A DNA stretch of 64,000 nucleotides from Paralcaligenes ureilyticus (GTDB lineage: Bacteria > Pseudomonadota > Gammaproteobacteria > Burkholderiales > Burkholderiaceae_B), in assembly GCF_004346225.1 (NCBI RefSeq), contig NZ_SMAJ01000002.1, forward strand, positions 339,417-403,416. The letters run 5' to 3'. Of this stretch, positions 36,943 to 46,724 are shown piece after piece; within the stretch, counting starts at the first letter, position 1; each line of letters starts with the position of its first letter. A program made the position numbers and the translations under genes. The notes below the pieces were generated by a model. The model was not told where the DNA came from. It searched no databases and was given only the letters and a program-made list of their open reading frames with translations.

Positions 36943-37989
36943 ATGAAGCTGAATTCGATTCCCATCCGCCTGGAAAATTGCAGCAAAACCTATAACCAGA
37001 AAACCCAGGTTCTGCAACCTACCAGCCTGGCCATCAGTGCAGGCGAAACACTGGTGTTGCTCGGGCCATCGGGTTGCGGCAAGACCACTACCCTGCGCCT
37101 GATAGCCGGTCTTGAACGCCCCGACCCAGGCGGCCGTATTTTTTTCGGCGAAGAAGACGTGACCCAACAAGCCATTGAAGAACGCCGGGTCGGCATGGTG
37201 TTCCAGAACTATGCGCTGTTTCCCAATTTTACGGTTCGGGAAAACATCGGGTACGGCTTGAAGATAAAAAAGATCCCTCCCCGGCTGCGCAAGGTGCGTG
37301 TCGACGAACTGTTGGAGCTGGTGCATTTAACCGAACATGCCGACAAAAACATTGCCCAGCTGTCCGGCGGACAGAAACAACGGGTGGCCCTGGCGCGCGC
37401 GCTTGCACCCGAGCCGCGCGTCCTGCTGCTGGATGAACCACTGACCGCACTGGATGCAAAGCTGCGCGAAACGCTTAGAACCGATATGGATCTTTTGCTG
37501 AAGAACCTCGGAGTGACCACCGTTTACGTAACCCACGACCAGGCAGAGGCCATGGTCTTGGGCGACCGGGTTATCGTTATGAGCGCCGGACGCATCGAGC
37601 AGGCCGGCTCGCCGCGCGATATTTATTTCCAGCCCAAAAATCGCCACGTGGCCCACTTCCTGGGCTCACTGAATTGTTTGAACGGCTTTTTCAAGGATGA
37701 CGCATTTCATACTCACGGCGGGCATATTGCCTGCCCCGCGCAGGCTGCCGGCTTGCCGGAAGTTTTTTTCAGATCTGAAGATGCGATGCTGGTGGCTCCC
37801 GGGCAAAGCACCTTGCGCGGCATCATCGCCAACATTCAATTCCTGGGCGAGCGCACCCGGGTCTATCTGCAAGGCGTCAGCGACAGCGTCGTCTGCGTAG
37901 AAACTTCGAACCGGACGAATTATCAGACGGGCCAGGAAGCCGGTCTGCTGATTCCCCAGGAACACTTGCTAATCATCCATAAGGACTGA
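36943..37989 (+). CDS. ABC transporter ATP-binding protein (PotA/PhnT-like)
   Basis: ATPase of 348 residues with a C-terminal TOBE domain. Walker A GPSGCGKTT is at about 43-51, the Q-loop FQNYALFPNFTV, the signature LSGGQKQRVALARAL and Walker B VLLLDEPLTALDAKLRE. The ending IQFLGERTRVYLQGV lies in the TOBE fold. Powers the importer of the two preceding permeases. Two nucleotides separate it from the phosphodiesterase gene. Confidence 0.94.
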   Translation: MKLNSIPIRLENCSKTYNQKTQVLQPTSLAISAGETLVLLGPSGCGKTTTLRLIAGLERPDPGGRIFFGEEDVTQQAIEERRVGMVFQNYALFPNFTVRENIGYGLKIKKIPPRLRKVRVDELLELVHLTEHADKNIAQLSGGQKQRVALARALAPEPRVLLLDEPLTALDAKLRETLRTDMDLLLKNLGVTTVYVTHDQAEAMVLGDRVIVMSAGRIEQAGSPRDIYFQPKNRHVAHFLGSLNCLNGFFKDDAFHTHGGHIACPAQAAGLPEVFFRSEDAMLVAPGQSTLRGIIANIQFLGERTRVYLQGVSDSVVCVETSNRTNYQTGQEAGLLIPQEHLLIIHKD

Positions 37990-37991
37990 CC

Positions 37992-38816
37992 ATGTTGCTA
38001 GCTCAGATCAGCGATCTGCACATCAAGCGGCCCGGACTGCTGGCCTATAAAAAGGTGAATACCACCGAGTACTTGCGCGCCTGTATCGCCAAAGTGAACG
38101 CACTGCTGCCCAAGCCCGATGTCCTCATCATCACCGGCGACCTGGCCGACTTTGGCGCCGCGCCGGAATACCAGTCATTGCGCCGCGAGCTGTCTGCGTT
38201 GACCATCCCTTACTACCTGATGGTGGGCAATCACGACCACAGGAGCGCGCTGCGGGAAGCTTTTCCAGACCATGCCTATCTGAATACGGGCTCGAGCTTT
38301 GTGCACTATGCGATCGACTTCGATGAGATCAGCGTCCTGGCATTGGATACGCAGGACCTGCCCAATAGCGGCGGGCGCCTGTGCGCCGAACGCCTGTCGT
38401 GGCTGGCGGAACAATTGGCGCAGCGGCGCGACAAGACTGTCATGATCGCCATGCATCATCCACCGTTCGACTGCGGGATAGAGCATATGGACAAGCAGGG
38501 GTTGGCGGCCGGCGATTCGCAAAAGCTGGAAGCCTTGCTGAGCAGTTATCACAACGTGGAACGCATTATTTGCGGCCATGTACATCGTTCGGCATTCACA
38601 CTTTTTGCCAACACGATCGCCAGCATTTGCCCCTCTCCGGCGCATCAGGTGGCCTATGATCTACGAGAAAACGGCCCGAGCGCTTTCATTATGGAGCCGC
38701 CCGCGTTCCACGTGCATGCGCATGTGGGGAAGCGCTGGATCACGCACAATGTTTATGTCAACGACTACGGTGGCCGATATCCGTTTTATGACGAGGACGG
38801 AAAGCTGATTGATTGA
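37992..38816 (+). CDS. Metallophosphodiesterase, GpdQ/CpdA-like
   Basis: Dinuclear-metal phosphodiesterase of 274 residues, the length of GpdQ. All metal-binding motifs are present: ISDLHI (Asp8, His10), TGDLADFG, VGNHDH, MHHPPFD and CGHVHR. The family hydrolyses glycerophosphodiesters, cyclic nucleotides or phosphonate monoesters. Being the last gene of a LacI-regulated importer operon, it probably cleaves the imported phosphodiester; a role in cAMP turnover is less likely by context. No signal peptide, so cytoplasmic. Confidence 0.9.
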   Translation: MLLAQISDLHIKRPGLLAYKKVNTTEYLRACIAKVNALLPKPDVLIITGDLADFGAAPEYQSLRRELSALTIPYYLMVGNHDHRSALREAFPDHAYLNTGSSFVHYAIDFDEISVLALDTQDLPNSGGRLCAERLSWLAEQLAQRRDKTVMIAMHHPPFDCGIEHMDKQGLAAGDSQKLEALLSSYHNVERIICGHVHRSAFTLFANTIASICPSPAHQVAYDLRENGPSAFIMEPPAFHVHAHVGKRWITHNVYVNDYGGRYPFYDEDGKLID

Positions 38817-38842
38817 TGGGTTGAAACAGACGGCTTATATTG

Positions 38843-38861
38843 AGTGTGTGTAATACACACT
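38843..38861. repeat. Short inverted repeat AGTGTGT/ACACACT
   Basis: Two 7-bp arms (38843-38849, 38855-38861) with a 5-nt centre follow the phosphodiesterase gene. No T-run is present, so it is not a typical terminator. It could be an operator for a short unrecognised transcript; the rest of 38817-39055 shows no gene I can support. Confidence 0.35.
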
Positions 38862-39055
38862 ATGAACAGTAAAGGTCATATCAGACAGCTAAGGCATTTT
38901 CGGTTGAAGCGTTTACGGAGCTGGACGTGTTCCGTGTCGCGCTTTTTTTGAGCCGTTTGGGGTGGGGGTCATTCTGTTAAGACGCCGCAGGGCGAGGGGT
39001 GGGTACCGTCCGGTCCGTCCAGCGGTCATGGCGCTAACGCAGTAACCGCACTCCA

Positions 39056-39580
39056 TCAGACATGACTACTGTCGGCGGCCCGGCCCAGCCGACCGATCAG
39101 CTTCGCATGTTGGGGGTACTGCATCTGCAACTCGGCCGTATCCGCCAGCTCGAATTCGCTGAACTCGAATCCGGGCGCGACCGTGCATCCCACAAACGAA
39201 TAGCTTTGGCGATCGATACGCTCGGCGGCGAACCAGCATCGGGCTGGCACTACCGCCTGAAACACCGTGTCAGGTTCTTCCAGAGCATTGCCAAGCCGAA
39301 GCGTACGCAGTTGACCTGCGTCGTCCAGCACGTGAATACCCAAAGGGCAACCGGCATAAAAATGCCAGAGCTCGTCCGAACGGATCCGATGCCAGGCGGA
39401 ATACGCATCGCCGCTCAACAGATAGTAAATAGCGGTGGAGGCCGAGCGTTCTCGACCTGACTGCAAACGCTGTACGCGCTCTTCGCACCGATAGGTTTCC
39501 CGGTAGTAGCCGCCTTCAGGGTGCGGGCGCAGATCGAATTGCTGGATGAGTCGATTTACGGCGGAACTGGCAGATGGCAT
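39056..39580 (-). CDS. DUF985 cupin-fold protein
   Basis: Cupin_5/DUF985 protein of 174 residues. ATG at 39580 follows GAGA; the frame is open to 39625. Signature segments: LRPHPEGGYYRETYR near 15-30, AIYYLLSGDAYSAWHRI, DELWHFYAGCPL with conserved His, and GCTVAPGFEFSEFEL near the end. Function of the family is poorly known (possibly a sugar or small-molecule epimerase-like cupin). It stands alone between REP elements and the phosphodiesterase operon. Confidence 0.9.
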   Translation of the reverse strand: MPSASSAVNRLIQQFDLRPHPEGGYYRETYRCEERVQRLQSGRERSASTAIYYLLSGDAYSAWHRIRSDELWHFYAGCPLGIHVLDDAGQLRTLRLGNALEEPDTVFQAVVPARCWFAAERIDRQSYSFVGCTVAPGFEFSEFELADTAELQMQYPQHAKLIGRLGRAADSSHV

Positions 39581-39633
39581 GATTGTCTCGTTAATAATGT
39601 TCGTTGCGGCGAAGAACATACCCATTATTCATG

Positions 39634-39845
39634 TAGTGACAGCCCTTGTGGCTGCCATTTTTAGCGACTGTAGCGGCAGCCCTTGTGGCTGCCATTTTCA
39701 ACCGTGCAGCGGCGTGGGCGGTCAAAACGGGACAGGCGAGATCAGTGCCAAGTCTGCCTAAACTAGTCGCGCCGCATGGCTAAAATGACCGTTCCGGCCA
39801 CGATTGTCTGGTCGCGACAATGGCAGCCACAAGGGCTGCCGCTAC
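39634..39845. repeat. Three REP elements (GGCAGCC subtype)
   Basis: Copies at 39634-39657 (plus, with one stem mismatch), 39671-39694 (plus) and 39822-39845 (minus). They fill the gap between the divergent/convergent neighbours cupin and M14 peptidase, apart from about 125 nt without features. Confidence 0.87.
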
Positions 39846-39888
39846 AAATTCCATCTAAGAAGCCATCGTTCCATTTCGGACTCTCGCT

Positions 39889-41691
39889 TCATCCCGGCTC
39901 CCCACCAAAATTTTCCCACCACCATTCAGTCGCCAACACCACCGTTTGCATTTGCACCGTATGAGCAAATATAAAGTCGTCGCCGTAAATGGTTTCGTCC
40001 GGGAATTCGGTGATGAGGGTTACGCCGGGCGTCTGGTTCGGCGCTTCTGCTGTGGTGTACGGAATGCCATGCCGTACCTGAAAAGGCGCTGATGCGGCAT
40101 AGCGTTGATAACACTGCAATTGCTCGGCGTTATAGGCGATGAGATCCAGATTGAGCGACAACCGTTGCATGACATGCGCAAGCAAACGGTCGGCGACCTC
40201 CTGGTAGCCAGGCTTGTAGCGCAATATTAGAAAGAACCCTTTTGGCAGGCTCCAAAGCTCGAAGCCTCGAGGCACATAACCGGTGCAGGGACGAGTCCAC
40301 TCATGAGACGGATAGCCATGCAAATTCAAATGCAACTGGGCGTGGCTGACCTCGAATGCGTGGTTGCGCGCATCGCGCTCGAACCAGGGTGCATGCTCGC
40401 GATACTCAAGGTCGTCGCCTAAAGCCGTATAACGCGCCGCATGATGCATATGCGTGGGATAGAGTGAGCACAGGGACTGGTGCATGGCATAGCCATCGGG
40501 GTTTTCAATGGGCACCAGTACAAAATGAGCACTGGGATTTTCTTGCAGGTGCGTCGCGGCTCGTATCGCGCCAACCACACCCGATGTTTCATTGGCGTGC
40601 TGCGCCCCACTGATCAGCACCGCAGGCAAGACGCCTTGACGATGCACGCCGTTAACGGCCCTTCCCTGTTTGGAGGAAAAAGCAAAATGCGTTCCGGCCA
40701 AGGACTGCAAAGATTGTTCTACCAATGCAGGCGCAAATGGGCCGTCAACCAGGGCAAGGTCAGAGGCATCGCCGTGCAGCGGCTTTGAGTCACGGTCTTG
40801 GGGCGCAGAATTCACCGTGGCGCCGTGGGCATGAATTGCAGACGCAGCACCAAACATCACCTTGACGTGCGCCGTGCCCTGCTGATTGTCCAGGTGAATT
40901 CCCGGCACTATCTGGCCAGGCTGCAACCCCCTGTTTCCGTGCGCACGCCCAGAGTGCTGCTGAAAAAATTCCAGCAACGAGAAATAAATATCTTCGTGCA
41001 TGGCCTCGGTAGTGCTCAGGTGCTCGTGCCCATAGGACAAGGCCCGTTCAATGCCGGGCAAGCTCATGGTGATATGCAACTGGTCGAAATAAGGCTCGCG
41101 ATGGCCCCAATCGTGCTGCGCAACCGCGGCCATCACAGCGTGGAATGCCTGTTGGTACTCGGACAGCACATGCGTGTCGAGCGCATGCTCGCCGCCCGTC
41201 ACCTTGATCCACGCCGATGGCGCGTACACGTCCAGGCCCAGGAAATCCTTGCTGAAAACATTGGGAGCAAAAATCCGGCGGTCTTCGGTGCGATCTGCGT
41301 AAGACAACGCCACCTGATAATAACTTTTACCCGTCGCGTCGGGCCCTTCGGTAAACTCAATATCAATGCCGGGGAAAAGCCCGGTCAACGGGTAGGCTTC
41401 CAGCAAAAAACGATTGGGCACGCATGCCGGATGACGAGGGTATTGAACCTTTACCCCTTGCAAGCCGGCGTGATCCACCTCTTCCAGGAAAAAATGCAGC
41501 AAGGGTTTGTAAGCGCTGAACACCTTGGCCTGGACTCCTGCGGCAGCCAGCGCGGCCTGCATGGCCTGCCGTTTGGCCAGATCCTCGAACAGCCATATCT
41601 TTACCTTGGCATGGCGATACGCATCGGTGGACAATTGCCGCAATAGCTGATCAGCAGTGCGCGGAAAGGTTTGATCAAGCAAAGTCTGCAT
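39889..41691 (-). CDS. M14-family zinc carboxypeptidase-like protein
   Basis: A 600-residue protein. The C-terminal half is a zinc peptidase of the M14 family: HANE near 365-368 gives the HxxE zinc ligands, the third ligand may be the His in LHLNLHGYPSHEW near 455, and TLITEFPDE near 570 may supply the catalytic Glu. The N-terminal 300 residues (LLHFFLEEVDHAGLQGVKV, YYQVALSYADRTEDRRIFAP) are unfamiliar to me and may form a recognition domain. No signal peptide, so cytoplasmic. The likely substrate is an unusual peptide or amide; function undetermined. Confidence 0.85.
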   Translation of the reverse strand: MQTLLDQTFPRTADQLLRQLSTDAYRHAKVKIWLFEDLAKRQAMQAALAAAGVQAKVFSAYKPLLHFFLEEVDHAGLQGVKVQYPRHPACVPNRFLLEAYPLTGLFPGIDIEFTEGPDATGKSYYQVALSYADRTEDRRIFAPNVFSKDFLGLDVYAPSAWIKVTGGEHALDTHVLSEYQQAFHAVMAAVAQHDWGHREPYFDQLHITMSLPGIERALSYGHEHLSTTEAMHEDIYFSLLEFFQQHSGRAHGNRGLQPGQIVPGIHLDNQQGTAHVKVMFGAASAIHAHGATVNSAPQDRDSKPLHGDASDLALVDGPFAPALVEQSLQSLAGTHFAFSSKQGRAVNGVHRQGVLPAVLISGAQHANETSGVVGAIRAATHLQENPSAHFVLVPIENPDGYAMHQSLCSLYPTHMHHAARYTALGDDLEYREHAPWFERDARNHAFEVSHAQLHLNLHGYPSHEWTRPCTGYVPRGFELWSLPKGFFLILRYKPGYQEVADRLLAHVMQRLSLNLDLIAYNAEQLQCYQRYAASAPFQVRHGIPYTTAEAPNQTPGVTLITEFPDETIYGDDFIFAHTVQMQTVVLATEWWWENFGGEPG

Positions 41692-41754
41692 GGTGCCTAC
41701 CTATTTATGAAGCGAATAGTTGATTTTATAGGCGTCGCCTGCCCGGCGGCTTGA

Positions 41755-43197
<1,443 letters not shown>

Positions 43198-43214
43198 CAC
43201 CCTGCGCCTGCATT

Positions 43215-43236
43215 GCCAATGGCTGCCGCCATTGGC
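43215..43236. other. Hairpin GCCAATGGC/GCCATTGGC after argG
   Basis: A perfect 9-bp stem with a TGCC loop lies 18 nt after the argG stop and 42 nt before the MFS gene. No T-run follows, so it may be a mRNA 3' stabiliser or a weak terminator. Not part of the REP family. Confidence 0.45.
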
Positions 43237-43277
43237 TTGCAAAAAGAATGCGCTGCGCAGTACGGTGACCAAGAACC

Positions 43278-44546
43278 ATGAGTACGCCCACCCGACAAGA
43301 CATTGAGTCGCCCTATGCCTGGACACGCCTGATCGTGTCCCTGCTCATCATGACCATAGGCGGCTCGGGCATGTACTCGATTACCGTCGTGCTGCCGCGC
43401 ATCCAGGAAGAATTCGGCATCACGCGATCCGATGCCTCCATGCCCTATACGCTGACCATGGTCGGCTTTGGCTTGGGCGGGATCCTGATGGGCAAGATAT
43501 CGGATCGGTTCGGGGTTGTCATCCCGCTGGTGGTCGGCACTATAGGGCTGGGGCTGGGCTTTATCGTGGCCGGCATGGCCCACGATATGTGGGTGTTCAA
43601 CCTGACACAAGGCCTTATGATCGGCCTGCTGGGCACTTCGGCGACCTTCGCGCCGCTGGTGGCCGATACCTCGCAATGGTTTTCCCGCCGCCGCGGCATT
43701 GCGGTGGCCATCTGCATGAGCGGCAATTATCTGGCCGGCACGGTTTGGCCGCCAATCATGCAGTACTTCGTCGACATGGCCGGCTGGCGCCACATGTATA
43801 TGGGCGTGGGCGTGTTTTGCATCGCGTCGATGCTGCCTCTGTCGCTCGTGCTGCGCCGGCGTGCGCCCAATGCCGAAGCGGCTGCCCGATCGCGATCGCA
43901 CGTGGCTGCGTGGCTGCAGCGCGAGCTGGCCAATTCAAGCCCCGACCATCCGCTTGGACTCACGCCCAATATGCTGCAAGGCTTGCTGTGCGTTGCCGGG
44001 GTCGCATGCTGTGTGGCAATGGCCATGCCGCAAGTGCATATTGTGGCCTACTGCGGCGACCTGGGTTTTGGCCCGGCGCGCGGCGCCGAAATGCTGGCCC
44101 TGATGATGGGGCTGGGCATCATCAGCCGGTTGGTATCGGGCTGGATCTCGGACCATATCGGTGGCCTGCGTACCCTGCTGCTGGGCTCGCTATTGCAAGG
44201 CATTGCTCTGCTCTTGTTCCTGAACTACAAGGGGCTGGTGTCGCTCTTTGTCATTTCGGGCATGTTCGGCCTGTTCCAGGGCGGCATCGTACCGGCCTAT
44301 GCCGTGATTGTGCGTGAATACTTCTCCGTTAAAGAATCCGGAACGCGAATTGGAACGGTACTGATGGCAACGCTGCTGGGGATGGCCCTGGGCGGATGGC
44401 TCTCGGGCGCCATTTACGATTTAACCTATTCCTACCACGCCGCCTTCGTCAACGGCATGGCCTGGAACCTGCTTAACATCAGCATCGTCGCCTTTTTGCT
44501 TTATCGTTCAAGGCGCGGGCAACACGGCATGGCGGTTGCGGCATAA
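43278..44546 (+). CDS. Major facilitator superfamily transporter
   Basis: MFS permease of 422 residues with 12 predicted helices. The inter-helix motif GKISDRFGVVIPL follows the second helix, and GWISDHIGGLRTLLLGSL is the repeat in the second half. A central loop (RRRAPNAEAAARSRS) separates the halves. It resembles monocarboxylate/oxalate-type (OFA-like) transporters. Substrate unknown; the gene stands alone between argG and REP elements. Confidence 0.9.
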   Translation: MSTPTRQDIESPYAWTRLIVSLLIMTIGGSGMYSITVVLPRIQEEFGITRSDASMPYTLTMVGFGLGGILMGKISDRFGVVIPLVVGTIGLGLGFIVAGMAHDMWVFNLTQGLMIGLLGTSATFAPLVADTSQWFSRRRGIAVAICMSGNYLAGTVWPPIMQYFVDMAGWRHMYMGVGVFCIASMLPLSLVLRRRAPNAEAAARSRSHVAAWLQRELANSSPDHPLGLTPNMLQGLLCVAGVACCVAMAMPQVHIVAYCGDLGFGPARGAEMLALMMGLGIISRLVSGWISDHIGGLRTLLLGSLLQGIALLLFLNYKGLVSLFVISGMFGLFQGGIVPAYAVIVREYFSVKESGTRIGTVLMATLLGMALGGWLSGAIYDLTYSYHAAFVNGMAWNLLNISIVAFLLYRSRRGQHGMAVAA

Positions 44547-44566
44547 AGTCGTAACGGTACGCCTTT

Positions 44567-44650
44567 GTAGCGGCAGCCCTTGTGGCTGCCATTTTCACTA
44601 AACGGGGTGCACGTTATTGCGCCGATGGCAGCCACAAGGGCTGCCGCTAC
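44567..44650. repeat. REP pair (GGCAGCC subtype), inverted
   Basis: Copies at 44567-44590 (plus) and 44627-44650 (minus) face each other with 36 nt between. They lie between the convergent MFS and tag genes, where the combined structure could act on both transcripts. Confidence 0.88.
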
Positions 44651-44677
44651 AGGCGACGGGCACGTCCCTAAAAACCG

Positions 44678-45319
44678 TTATGGAAGCTGAAGATTTTTCC
44701 TCGCGGCCAGGGCCGCATCGCGCACGCTGCAACCCTCGAAGTGATCATTCACCAGACCCATGGCCTGCATCAAGGCATACATGGTGGTGGGACCGACGAA
44801 AGTCCACCCACGCTTCTTCAAATCCTTGGATATCGCCGTGGATTCAGCCGAAACCGACATGGCCTTGACGGCCTCGTACGTAACCCGCTTGGGCCGACTG
44901 CTGCGTGCAGGCTCATAGCGCCATAAAAACGCAGCGAGCGAACCGAATTCATCGCGTAATTCCAAAGCCTTCTTTGCATTATTGATGGCCGAAGCAATTT
45001 TCCCCCTGTGCCGCACAATGCCCGCATCACCTAATAAGCGCGCCACATCCGAATCGGTGAAACCGGCTACCTTGTCGATATCGAAATGGGCAAACGCCTG
45101 CCGGAACGCCTCGCGCTTGTTCAGGATGGTGAGCCAGCTAAGGCCCGCCTGGAAGCCTTCCAGGCAAATTTTTTCAAATAAGCGTCGGTCATCGACAACA
45201 GGAAAACCCCATTCATGATCGTGATAATGCTGATACGCAGGCGTCGCCTGGCACCAAATGCACCGCCGAGTGTGGGTATCGTCGCTGAAAAGGCCGGTGT
45301 CAGGCGAATCAAAAGGCAT
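44678..45319 (-). CDS. tag: DNA-3-methyladenine glycosylase I
   Basis: Base-excision repair enzyme of 213 residues that removes 3-methyladenine. Signature RCIWCQATPAYQHYHDHEWG gives zinc and substrate contacts; LFEKICLEGFQAGLSW and KRGWTFVGPTTMYALMQAMG are standard for Tag. ATG at 45319 starts MPFDSPDTG; an in-frame upstream extension is possible but unneeded. No ada or alkB neighbour is seen. Confidence 0.95.
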   Translation of the reverse strand: MPFDSPDTGLFSDDTHTRRCIWCQATPAYQHYHDHEWGFPVVDDRRLFEKICLEGFQAGLSWLTILNKREAFRQAFAHFDIDKVAGFTDSDVARLLGDAGIVRHRGKIASAINNAKKALELRDEFGSLAAFLWRYEPARSSRPKRVTYEAVKAMSVSAESTAISKDLKKRGWTFVGPTTMYALMQAMGLVNDHFEGCSVRDAALAARKNLQLP

Positions 45320-45418
45320 AAAATATTCCGTTGAATAAACAACAACATTCTATGCCGAGTCGAATTTATTCTATAGTTTCAACTTCGCCCGTTCTCTCCC
45401 ACCACACAAAGAATCTTC

Positions 45419-46492
45419 ATGAAAACATATCGGATCGCAACCATTCCCGGCGACGGCATAGGTAAAGAAGTGATACCCGCCGGCCGCCAGGTGCTTGAAG
45501 CGCTGGCGCAGGCCAACCATTCATTTGCATTCGAGTTTGAAAATTTCGACTGGGGCGGCGACTATTATCGCCAACATGGCGTGATGATGCCGGAAAAAGG
45601 GCTGGACGCCTTGCGCGACAAAAACGCGATTTTATTTGGCTCGGCGGGCGATCCGCATATACCCGACCACATCACCTTATGGGGCCTGCGCCTGAAAATT
45701 TGCCAGGGCTTCGATCAATACGCGAACGTACGCCCTACTCGCATCCTGCCCGGCATCGACGCACCGCTTAAACGCTGCACCGCGCGCGATCTGAACTGGG
45801 TGATCGTACGTGAAAACTCGGAAGGCGAATATTCCGGGGTGGGCGGACGCGTGCATCAAGGCCATCCTATCGAAGCCGCTACCGATGTTTCCATCATGAC
45901 CCGCGCGGGCGTCGAACGCATCATGCGTTTCGCCTTCCGGTTGGCGCAGGCGCGCCCGCGCAAATTGCTGACAGTCATCACCAAGTCCAACGCCCAACGC
46001 CACGCGATGGTGATGTGGGATGAAATCGCAGTGCAAATTTCGAAAGAATTTCCCGATGTCGTCTGGGATAAAGAGCTGGTCGATGCGGCCACGGCCCGCA
46101 TGGTAAACCGCCCCGCCACGCTGGACACGATTGTGGCCACCAATCTGCACGCCGACATTCTAAGCGACCTCGCGGCCGCTCTGGCGGGTAGCCTGGGCAT
46201 TGCACCCACCGGCAACATCGACCCGGAACACCGCTACCCGTCGATGTTCGAACCCATACACGGATCGGCGTTCGACATCATGGGCAAAGGCCTGGCCAAT
46301 CCTATAGGCACTTTTTGGTCGGTCGTAATGATGCTGGAACACTTGGGTGAAAATGCGGCTGCGCAGAGCGTTATGCAGGCTATCGAACACGTGACTGCAA
46401 ACAGTGCTCTGCATACTCGCGATCTAGGCGGCAACGCAACAACGGCGGGCGTCACGGCCGCTGTATGCCAGCGAATCAATCCCAAAAAATAA
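45419..46492 (+). CDS. Tartrate/D-malate dehydrogenase-type isopropylmalate dehydrogenase family protein
   Basis: NAD-dependent beta-decarboxylating hydroxyacid dehydrogenase of 357 residues. IPGDGIGKEV is the N-terminal motif; WGLRLKICQGFDQYANVRPTR and VRENSEGEYSGVGG are closer to tartrate dehydrogenase (TtuC) than to LeuB. The metal ligands lie in ATNLHADILSDLAAAL and the coenzyme motif in PIHGSAFDI. Substrates are likely tartrate, D-malate or similar. Monocistronic; possible link to the nearby MFS permease is speculative. Confidence 0.92.
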   Translation: MKTYRIATIPGDGIGKEVIPAGRQVLEALAQANHSFAFEFENFDWGGDYYRQHGVMMPEKGLDALRDKNAILFGSAGDPHIPDHITLWGLRLKICQGFDQYANVRPTRILPGIDAPLKRCTARDLNWVIVRENSEGEYSGVGGRVHQGHPIEAATDVSIMTRAGVERIMRFAFRLAQARPRKLLTVITKSNAQRHAMVMWDEIAVQISKEFPDVVWDKELVDAATARMVNRPATLDTIVATNLHADILSDLAAALAGSLGIAPTGNIDPEHRYPSMFEPIHGSAFDIMGKGLANPIGTFWSVVMMLEHLGENAAAQSVMQAIEHVTANSALHTRDLGGNATTAGVTAAVCQRINPKK

Positions 46493-46557
46493 ACCAATAA
46501 GACGCAATCAGCCAAAATGAATCCTACGGCCTGCTCCTCAATCCTCCACTCTACATT

Positions 46558-46577
46558 TACTGTATCTATGAACAGTA
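46558..46577. promoter_or_regulatory. SOS-type box TACTGT-N8-ACAGTA upstream of a penicillin-binding protein
   Basis: TACTGTATCTATGAACAGTA matches the LexA pattern CTGT-N8-ACAG, with outer symmetry extending to 46555-46580. It lies 66 nt after the tartrate dehydrogenase gene and 148 nt before the PbpG-like gene, the only gene it could control. The distance is longer than usual for a functional box. Confidence 0.55.
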
Positions 46578-46606
46578 AATGGCTTGAGTTATCACAGGGT
46601 TTACAC

Positions 46607-46638
46607 CATAAGTTAAAACTAAAATTAAATAACTTATG
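46607..46638. repeat. Inverted repeat CATAAGTTA/TAACTTATG
   Basis: Perfect 9-bp arms at 46607-46615 and 46630-46638 around an A/T-rich 14-nt centre, between the SOS-type box and the PbpG-like gene. It may be a second regulator site for that gene. Confidence 0.5.
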
Positions 46639-46724
46639 TAACTAGCTAATATTGCTGGTAATTTTTTTTAATTCTGATATTATTTTGCACATCTGGCCTC
46701 ACCGCCATCTACCACGTACGAACT

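Noticed and set aside
38843..38880. Possible SOS box near ACAGTA at about 38865
   Set aside because: The partner CTGT is not at the N8 distance; only the right half-site matches.
40798..41646. A 282-codon frame antisense to the M14 peptidase
   Set aside because: No recognisable domain; composition follows the complementary real gene.
43215..43236. Hairpin after argG as a rho-independent terminator
   Set aside because: The stem is good but no T-run follows on either strand in the right place.
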